Positions 1 through 4,358 of a stretch of DNA of 6,141 nt are shown here, in pieces (position 1 is the stretch's first letter; every line of letters begins with the position of its first letter). This stretch comes from Comamonas sp. Lineage in GTDB: Bacteria; Pseudomonadota; Gammaproteobacteria; Burkholderiales; Burkholderiaceae_C. Position numbers and translations under genes: made by a program. Below the pieces are notes generated by a model, which worked only from the letters and a program-made list of their open reading frames with translations, made no database searches and was not told the DNA's origin. Where the stretch lies: positions 1 to 6,141 of the forward strand of contig JAHAYB010000074.1 of the NCBI GenBank assembly GCA_018384835.1, in the 5' to 3' direction.

Positions 1-1355
1 CGGTGACGCAAGAAGATATTCAGGCATTTGCCGCCGTGTCTGGCGATATCAACCCCGCCCACCTGAACGTGGAGTACGCCAACGCCACCATGTTTGAAGG
101 CGTGATTGCCCACGGCATGTTTGCTGCTGGCCTGATTTCTGCCCTGTTTGGTACACGCTTTCCTGGCCCCGGCACGATTTACCTGGGCCAAGAGCTGAGG
201 TTCACCCGCCCCGTGCGCATTGGTGACACGCTGACTGTGCTAGCCACCGTGTCTGAAAAGAACGAAGAGAAAAAACGCATCAAGCTCGACTGCCTAGTCA
301 CTAACCAAAAGGGCGAAACCGTCTTGAAGGGTGAGGCCAGCCTCATGCCCCCCACGCAAAAAGTGCGTGTGGCGCGTATTGATGCCCCCCAAATCCAGTT
401 GTTTGACCCAGAGGCACGCCACCACGAGCTGCTAGCGCAAGTGGCTGGCCGTGAAGCTGTGCGTTGCGCCGTGGTACATCCCTGCGATGAAGGCTCCATC
501 ACTGGCGCTATCGATGCTGCCAACGAAGGCTTGATTGTTCCCGTGCTGATTGGCCCTGAAGGCCGTATCCGCCACGCTGCCGAGCAAGCGGGCGTTAGTC
601 TGGAAGGTGTGGAAATCATCTCGGTAGAGCACAGCCATGCCGCTGCCGAGCTGGCTGCCGCCATGGCCGCCCGCAAGGATGTGGAAATCATCATGAAGGG
701 CAGCCTGCACACCGATGAGCTGCTCAAAGCCGTTTTGCAGCAGCCGGCACTGCGCACAGGCCGTCGTCTGTCGCACGTCTTCCGCTTTGATGTGCCGCTG
801 TACGACAAGCCCCTGGTGATTACCGATGCGGCCATCAACATCGACCCCAAGCTGAACGAGAAGGCAGACATCATCCAGAACGCCATCGACTTCCTGCGCG
901 TGATGGGTGTGGAGCAGCCCAAGGTGGCGATTCTGTCGGCGGTGGAGACAGTGACTGCCACCATCCCCTCTACCCTGGATGCTGCGGCGCTGTGCAAGAT
1001 GGCCGACCGTGGCCAGATTACCGGCGGCCTGCTGGACGGCCCCTTGGCGTTTGACAACGCCATCTCCCCTGATGCCGTGCGTATCAAAGGCATCAATTCG
1101 CTGGTGGCTGGTCAGGCCGATATTCTGGCTGTGCCCGATCTGGAAAGCGGCAACATGATTGCCAAGCAGCTGGAGTATTTGGCTGGTGCCAATGGCTCTG
1201 GCCTAGTGCTGGGCGCACGTGTGCCTATCGCCCTCACTAGCCGCGCTGACGGCCCTATGGCGCGTGTTGCCTCTACCGTGTTGGCGGTTTTGATGGCCTA
1301 CGAGCAGCGCCGTATCGCCCAGGAAAATGCTTGGAAGCAAGGGCAAACCGCCTAA
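1..1355 (+). CDS. pta: MaoC-like (R)-hydratase / phosphate acetyltransferase fusion, 5'-truncated
   Basis: This is a bifunctional protein whose C-terminal domain interconverts acetyl-CoA plus phosphate and acetyl phosphate plus CoA in the cytoplasm. Residues are numbered from the GTG at position 3. Residues 1 to about 115 form a MaoC/hot-dog hydratase domain: the stretch AAVSGDINPAHLN carries the family's D15, N17 and H20, and GVIAHGMFAAGLIS follows. Residues from about 140 to 440 are a PTA_PTB-type phosphotransacetylase domain, with MKGSLHTDELLKAVL, TDAAINIDPKLNEKADII and VPDLESGNMIAKQLEYLAGA. There is no DRTGG/BioD-like N-terminal domain, so it is not the long enterobacterial Pta. The GTG is probably not the real start: related hydratases have some 20-30 residues before this point, and only two bases precede it here. 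ackA follows 71 bp downstream on the same strand, which supports acetyl rather than butyryl phosphate as product. The hydratase substrate, presumably an enoyl-CoA, cannot be told from sequence. Confidence 0.93.
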   Translation, partial: VTQEDIQAFAAVSGDINPAHLNVEYANATMFEGVIAHGMFAAGLISALFGTRFPGPGTIYLGQELRFTRPVRIGDTLTVLATVSEKNEEKKRIKLDCLVTNQKGETVLKGEASLMPPTQKVRVARIDAPQIQLFDPEARHHELLAQVAGREAVRCAVVHPCDEGSITGAIDAANEGLIVPVLIGPEGRIRHAAEQAGVSLEGVEIISVEHSHAAAELAAAMAARKDVEIIMKGSLHTDELLKAVLQQPALRTGRRLSHVFRFDVPLYDKPLVITDAAINIDPKLNEKADIIQNAIDFLRVMGVEQPKVAILSAVETVTATIPSTLDAAALCKMADRGQITGGLLDGPLAFDNAISPDAVRIKGINSLVAGQADILAVPDLESGNMIAKQLEYLAGANGSGLVLGARVPIALTSRADGPMARVASTVLAVLMAYEQRRIAQENAWKQGQTA

Positions 1356-1426
1356 GCACTCTCAGCCGCCCCCCTTTCACCCCCACCCCGTAGCACCCAC
1401 AACGCATCTAAAAGGTAGACATCCAT
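1356..1426 (+). other. C-rich, G-poor pta-ackA intercistronic gap
   Basis: This 71-bp gap separates the pta-fusion stop from the ackA ATG. From 1356 to 1410 I count about 30 C against 6 G in 55 bases, a C-over-G excess of the sort seen at Rho-loading (rut) sites. I see no hairpin followed by a T-run and no convincing promoter. The two genes are probably co-transcribed, with possible Rho-dependent polarity between them. AAAAGG at 1410-1415, 11 bases before the ATG at 1427, is the likely ackA ribosome binding site. Confidence 0.3.
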
Positions 1427-2623
1427 ATGGCCATTCTTGCCGTCAATGCAGGCTCCTCGTCGCTGAAGTTTTCTCTCCACCCGGTCGAAGGCGGCCAAGT
1501 GCTGCCCCACACCCTGTCAGGCAATATCCAAGGGCTAGAGCCTAACGGCCAGCCCCAAATGGGTTGGACACACCAAGGTATCAAGCAGCAAGAAAGCCTC
1601 AGCGTAGCGCCTACGCAAGCGCCGTTTCACGCGGCCTTAGAGCGCTTGGGCGCTTTGGTGCAAGAGCTGGCCGCTGCCCAAGGCATTCGGGCAGTGGCGC
1701 ACCGCGTGGTACACGGCGGGGGTGAGTTTCATCACAGTGTGCTGGTCACTGACGAGGTGGTGCAAAAGCTAGAGCAGTTCAACTCGCTGGCTCCTTTGCA
1801 CCAACCGCACAACGTGGAGGGCATTCGCCGCTTTCGCCAAGTGTTCCCCGAGGTGCCGCAGATTGCCTGCTTTGATACGGCTTTTCACGCCAACATGCCA
1901 GAAATCGACTACGCCTTTGCGCTGCCGCAGGCGCTGCGCGAGCAGGGGGTGCGCCGCTATGGCTTTCACGGCCTGTCGTACCAGTACATCATGTCGGTGC
2001 TAGAGCAAGAGACCCTGCGCGGCCCAGGCCGTGTGGTAATGGCGCACCTAGGCAATGGCGCGAGTCTATGCGCTGCATTAGGCGGGCAAAGCGTGGCCAC
2101 CACCATGGGTTTTTCCGCCTTGGATGGCCTGATGATGGGCACACGCAGCGGCAACTTGGATGCTGGCGTACTGCTCTACCTGCTGGAGCAAGGCTGGGAT
2201 GCCAAGCGCATTGAAAAGCTGCTGTATAAAGAATCGGGGCTGTTGGGCGTATCCGGTATCTCTGCCGACATGCGCACCCTACGCGCTGACGGCAGTGCCA
2301 ATGCCCAACGCGCCATTGACCAATTTACCCACCGCATCGTGCGTGAAACCGGCGCACTGACGGCCTGCCTAGGCGGCCTAGACGTACTGGCCTTTAGCGG
2401 CGGTATTGGCGAAAACGATGCCGTGCTGCGCGAGCAGGTGTGCGAGCGCCTAGAGTGGACCGGTCTGCGCCTAGACCGCGAACGCAACCGTAATGCTGGC
2501 GGCAAAGCGGCCTGGGCGGTTCACGCCCCCGATAGCCGCATTGAAGTTTGGGTTATCCCCACCGATGAAGGCCGCGTAGCGGCCCGCGAGGCGGCGGCGA
2601 TTTTGCGCCAGCTCCCTCACTAA
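1427..2623 (+). CDS. ackA: Acetate kinase
   Basis: This cytoplasmic kinase interconverts acetyl phosphate plus ADP and acetate plus ATP. The protein has 398 residues, the usual length for the family. The N-terminal acetokinase signature is intact (AVNAGSSSLKFSL, with N7). Other family landmarks follow: R93 in AHRVVHGGGEF; D150 in ACFDTAFHANMP; the second signature RRYGFHGLSYQYI with H181; the phosphate-binding stretch HLGNGAS at about 207-213; R240 in MMGTRSGNLDAG; the adenosine-region FSGGIGEN at about 323-330; and E381 in PTDEGRVAA. No key residue is missing. The ATG at 1427 is chosen because it gives the canonical N-terminus and has AAAAGG upstream. The gene lies directly after the MaoC-Pta fusion, so the pair forms the Pta-AckA pathway. 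Transcription should end at the hairpin at 2657-2693. The enzyme could also use propionate, as many acetate kinases do. Confidence 0.97.
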   Translation: MAILAVNAGSSSLKFSLHPVEGGQVLPHTLSGNIQGLEPNGQPQMGWTHQGIKQQESLSVAPTQAPFHAALERLGALVQELAAAQGIRAVAHRVVHGGGEFHHSVLVTDEVVQKLEQFNSLAPLHQPHNVEGIRRFRQVFPEVPQIACFDTAFHANMPEIDYAFALPQALREQGVRRYGFHGLSYQYIMSVLEQETLRGPGRVVMAHLGNGASLCAALGGQSVATTMGFSALDGLMMGTRSGNLDAGVLLYLLEQGWDAKRIEKLLYKESGLLGVSGISADMRTLRADGSANAQRAIDQFTHRIVRETGALTACLGGLDVLAFSGGIGENDAVLREQVCERLEWTGLRLDRERNRNAGGKAAWAVHAPDSRIEVWVIPTDEGRVAAREAAAILRQLPH

Positions 2624-2656
2624 CGAGCAGCGCTAGCCTAAGCACCCCGCACACAT

Positions 2657-2693
2657 AAAAACCCCCTAGCCTTTTGGCCTAGGGGGTTTTTTT
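2657..2693. terminator. Bidirectional intrinsic terminator between ackA and rpoH
   Basis: The stem is CCCCCTAG (2662-2669) with CTAGGGGG (2679-2686), extended by CC/GG (2670-2671 with 2676-2677) around a TTTT loop, with C2678 bulged. It is flanked by A5 at 2657-2661 and T7 at 2687-2693. Read rightward the T7 tract terminates ackA, 34 bp after its stop. Read leftward the A5 tract becomes U5 and terminates rpoH, whose stop is at 2756. The T-run is longer on the ackA side, so it is probably stronger in that direction. Confidence 0.92.
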
Positions 2694-2697
2694 AAGA

Positions 2698-2728
2698 GCC
2701 TGTGCCTGCTGCTAACAGGCAAGCAGGC
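2698..2728. repeat. Interlocking inverted repeats in the rpoH 3' untranslated region
   Basis: GCCTGT (2698-2703) is the reverse complement of ACAGGC (2715-2720). GCCTGCT (2704-2710) is the reverse complement of AGCAGGC (2722-2728). The arms alternate (a b a' b'), so both stems cannot form as simple nested hairpins. The element lies between the rpoH stop and the shared terminator. A role in mRNA 3'-end stability is possible but unproven; the repeats may only be a duplicated GCCTG/CAGGC unit. Confidence 0.4.
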
Positions 2729-2755
2729 GGGGAGCAGAGGCTGCCAAGCGGGGGG

Positions 2756-3703
2756 TTAGGCAAACGCGGCCAAAGTTTTGCGCATCTTCTTCATGGCGGC
2801 GACTTCAATTTGGCGGATGCGTTCAGCGCTTACGCCGTATTCAGCGGCCAGTTCGTGCAGCGTCATGCCGCCGCTGCCATCGTCATTGACGTGCAACCAG
2901 CGCTCTTGCACGATGCGGCGGCTGCGTGGGTCTAGCCCTTCTAGCGCTTGGGCAATACCGTCGCTGGCTAGCACATCGCGCTGGCGCGATTCGAGCATGG
3001 CGGTAGGCTCGTGGCTGTGGTCGCTTAGGTAGGCAATGGGGCCAAAGGCGGCTTCACCGTCGTCGCTGGGGCTGGGGTCTAGCAGCACGTCACCACCGCT
3101 TAGGCGGGTTTCCATTTCCATCACCTCTTCGGGTTTAACCCCTAATTTGCTGGCCATGGCCTGGACTTGCTCGGGAGTTAGCACCTCGCGCAGGGCGGCA
3201 TCTTCTTCCATGGCGGCATCGGCTTGCATACCTTGCTTCATGGAGCGCAGGTTAAAAAACAGCTTGCGCTGCGCCTTGGTGGTGGCCACTTTCACCATGC
3301 GCCAGTTTTTAATGATGTATTCGTGAATTTCCGCCTTAATCCAGTGCATGGCATAGCTCACTAAGCGCACGCCCTGGTCGGGGTTAAAGCGCTTGACGGC
3401 TTTCATCAGACCGACATTGCCTTCCTGAATCAAGTCACCCTGGGGCAGGCCATAGCCGGTGTATTGGCGTGAAATGGAAATCACTAAGCGCAGGTGCGAC
3501 ATCACCAAACGACCAGCAGCCTCGACATCGTTGTGGCTTTTGAGGCGGCGGGCATAGTCTTGTTCTTCTTCCAAGGTGAGCATGGGCATACGGTTGGCTG
3601 CGCTGATGTAGGCATCCAAGTTACCCAGCGATGGCACCATCGCCCAAGGGTTGGCTGGAGCCAAGGCCGCAGCAGTGCCGGTGTTGCTCAAAGAGTGGGT
3701 CAT
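2756..3703 (-). CDS. rpoH: RNA polymerase sigma-32 factor (heat-shock sigma factor RpoH)
   Basis: This is the alternative sigma factor that directs RNA polymerase to heat-shock promoters (chaperone and protease genes). The 315-residue product is somewhat longer than the E. coli protein (284), mainly through a longer N-terminus and a longer middle segment. Region 2 is clear: GLPQGDLIQEGNVGLMKAV (about 85-103), RFNPDQGVRLVSYAMHWIKA and IHEYIIKNWRMVKVATTKA. The RpoH box QRKLFFNLR sits at 145-153 and separates this protein from RpoD and RpoS. Region 4.2 has the helix-turn-helix LHELAAEYGVSAERIRQIE near 282-300. The ATG at 3703 is chosen because AAAGGA lies 8 bases upstream and the protein then starts just before the conserved LGNLDAYISAANRMPML. 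An in-frame ATG at 3856 would add 51 residues by reading through the promoter region, CIRCE and the rpsU terminator, so it is rejected. At the position of E. coli K51 (chaperone/SRP control segment) there is G64. Confidence 0.96.
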   Translation of the reverse strand: MTHSLSNTGTAAALAPANPWAMVPSLGNLDAYISAANRMPMLTLEEEQDYARRLKSHNDVEAAGRLVMSHLRLVISISRQYTGYGLPQGDLIQEGNVGLMKAVKRFNPDQGVRLVSYAMHWIKAEIHEYIIKNWRMVKVATTKAQRKLFFNLRSMKQGMQADAAMEEDAALREVLTPEQVQAMASKLGVKPEEVMEMETRLSGGDVLLDPSPSDDGEAAFGPIAYLSDHSHEPTAMLESRQRDVLASDGIAQALEGLDPRSRRIVQERWLHVNDDGSGGMTLHELAAEYGVSAERIRQIEVAAMKKMRKTLAAFA

Positions 3704-3711
3704 TGCGTTTG

Positions 3712-3717
3712 TCCTTT
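3712..3717 (-). promoter_or_regulatory. rpoH ribosome binding site
   Basis: On the minus strand this reads AAAGGA, ending 8 bases before the ATG at 3703-3701. It is a good Shine-Dalgarno sequence and decides the start of rpoH against the longer in-frame option at 3856. Confidence 0.8.
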
Positions 3718-3732
3718 CAGTTCCAAAGTGGC

Positions 3733-3762
3733 ATGTTAGCACTCGATTGGAGTGAGTGCTAA
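3733..3762 (-). promoter_or_regulatory. Possible sigma-70 promoter of rpoH
   Basis: On the minus strand TTAGCA (3762-3757) and TAACAT (3738-3733) are spaced by 18 bases. Each matches the consensus at four of six positions, so the call is weak. Both hexamers overlap the outer arms of CIRCE, as expected for an HrcA-repressed vegetative promoter. Transcription would start near 3726 and leave a leader of only about 20-25 bases. Confidence 0.28.
3736..3762. promoter_or_regulatory. CIRCE operator (HrcA binding site) upstream of rpoH
   Basis: The two arms, TTAGCACTC (3736-3744) and GAGTGCTAA (3754-3762), are perfect reverse complements separated by exactly 9 bases. This is the full CIRCE consensus with no mismatch. 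CIRCE is the operator of HrcA, the repressor best known from groESL and dnaK operons, whose activity depends on GroE. The element starts 33 bp upstream of the rpoH ATG, after the rpsU terminator, so rpoH is the only gene it can plausibly control. It covers the likely promoter -10 regions, so bound HrcA would block initiation. Confidence 0.93.
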
Positions 3763-3775
3763 AGCCGAAAGTTCC
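3747..3775 (-). promoter_or_regulatory. Candidate RpoE (sigma-E) promoter of rpoH
   Basis: On the minus strand GGAACTT (3775-3769) is a perfect match to the sigma-E -35 element. TCCAA (3751-3747) fits the TCnnA form of the sigma-E -10 element after a 17-base spacer. Initiation would fall near 3740, inside the CIRCE arm, giving a leader of about 35-40 bases. E. coli rpoH is known to have a sigma-E promoter, so the biology is plausible. The -10 motif is short and no rpoE gene is in the window. Confidence 0.45.
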
Positions 3776-3793
3776 CCTATCTGCATTCAGGAT

Positions 3794-3835
3794 AAAAAAA
3801 CGCCACACCCGGCGTCCCTGGTGTGGCGTTTTTTT
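3794..3835 (-). terminator. Intrinsic terminator of rpsU
   Basis: A perfect 9-bp GC-rich stem, CGCCACACC (3801-3809) with GGTGTGGCG (3820-3828), surrounds a 10-base loop and is flanked by A7 (3794-3800) and T7 (3829-3835). On the minus strand it begins 36 bases after the rpsU stop and is followed by U7, so it separates rpsU transcription from rpoH. It is symmetrical enough to act in both directions, but no rightward gene needs it. Confidence 0.93.
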
Positions 3836-3871
3836 GAGCTGGTCTTGCGTGCCCACAAGACTGGCTGCGTT

Positions 3872-4084
3872 TTAGTACATTTTTTTAGGCAGCTGCATAC
3901 TGCGCACGCGCTTGTAGTGGCGTTTGACAGCGGCTGCTTTTTTGCGTTTGCGCTCTGCGGTGGGTTTTTCGTAGAACTCACGGGCACGCAGCTCGGTGAG
4001 CAGACCCAGCTTTTCAATAGTGCGCTTGAAGCGACGCAGGGCAACTTCGTAGGGTTCGTTTTCTTTGACGCGGATGGTAGTCAT
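3872..4084 (-). CDS. rpsU: 30S ribosomal protein S21
   Basis: S21 is a small basic protein of the 30S subunit that sits near the 3' end of 16S rRNA and supports initiation on natural mRNAs. The 70-residue product matches the family along its length (E. coli has 71). It shows [14 protein letters not shown] at about 8-21, [20 protein letters not shown] at about 36-55, and a basic tail ending in PKKMY. The N-terminus [11 protein letters not shown] is typical. The ATG at 4084-4082 has a modest GGAA at -10 to -7. The gene is single here, not in the rpsU-dnaG-rpoD arrangement of many gammaproteobacteria. It has its own likely promoter at 4217-4243 and its own terminator at 3794-3835. Its start codon overlaps (ATGA) the stop of a doubtful upstream ORF. 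Confidence 0.97.
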   Translation of the reverse strand: MTTIRVKENEPYEVALRRFKRTIEKLGLLTELRAREFYEKPTAERKRKKAAAVKRHYKRVRSMQLPKKMY

Positions 4085-4093
4085 TCAATTTCC

Positions 4094-4140
4094 AAAAATA
4101 GGGTGCTGCCCACCGGCTTACTGGGAAGATCGAGCCCAGT
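4094..4140 (-). promoter_or_regulatory. Structured rpsU mRNA leader
   Basis: On the minus strand a perfect 6-bp stem, ACTGGG with CCCAGT (4140-4135 with 4125-4120), has a 9-base loop. It is followed by a weak 4-bp stem, GGTG/CACC (4114-4111 with 4105-4102), and then by T5 at 4098-4094, directly before the Shine-Dalgarno. The arrangement resembles a weak attenuator or a protein-binding leader, but the second stem is short and I have no homologue for comparison. Confidence 0.25.
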
Positions 4141-4216
4141 AGCAGGCAAATGCAGCGGTTTTTGCCCGTCTCTAACTAGTATTTGGCACGACGGGTATTT
4201 GCCAGCAAAGCCGAGT

Positions 4217-4243
4217 ATTATAGTATTTTTACGCCGCTTTGAA
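4217..4243 (-). promoter_or_regulatory. Likely rpsU promoter
   Basis: On the minus strand there is a perfect TATAAT -10 box at 4222-4217, in an AT-rich patch that stands out from its surroundings. The best -35 is TTCAAA at 4243-4238, four of six matches, with a short 15-base spacer. Transcription from about 4210 would give a leader of about 125 bases before rpsU. The -10 is convincing; the -35 is not. Confidence 0.5.
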
Positions 4244-4358
4244 TTGGTAAGCGGCAAGAGTGGCGGTGCAATGCTGTAAATAATAGGCAGCCCCAACCCA
4301 CAGCCTAGGCGCAAGGCATTAGCCAGCAGCGCTTCGGAGGCGGGGCTATCGCTATTCA

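Noticed and set aside
179..1096. A 305-codon open frame antisense to the MaoC-Pta gene.
   Set aside because: The product is rich in Ser, Arg, Ala and Thr with no recognisable domain. It lies entirely opposite a conserved enzyme, as expected of G+C-biased codon use.
1327..1545. A 72-codon rightward frame spanning the end of pta and the start of ackA.
   Set aside because: It overlaps both genes out of frame, and its Pro/His-rich composition comes from the C-rich gap.
2698..2728. A true H-type pseudoknot after rpoH.
   Set aside because: The pairing order fits, but loops of 0 and 1 bases cannot easily cross 6-7 bp helices.
3704..3856. A 51-residue N-terminal extension of RpoH from an ATG at 3856.
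   Set aside because: It would translate through the rpsU terminator, the CIRCE operator and the promoter region, and it resembles no sigma-factor N-terminus. The ATG at 3703 has a good ribosome binding site.
3752..4279. A 175-codon rightward open frame across the rpsU region.
   Set aside because: It runs antisense to rpsU and through the rpsU terminator and promoter. The whole right part of the window is otherwise leftward.
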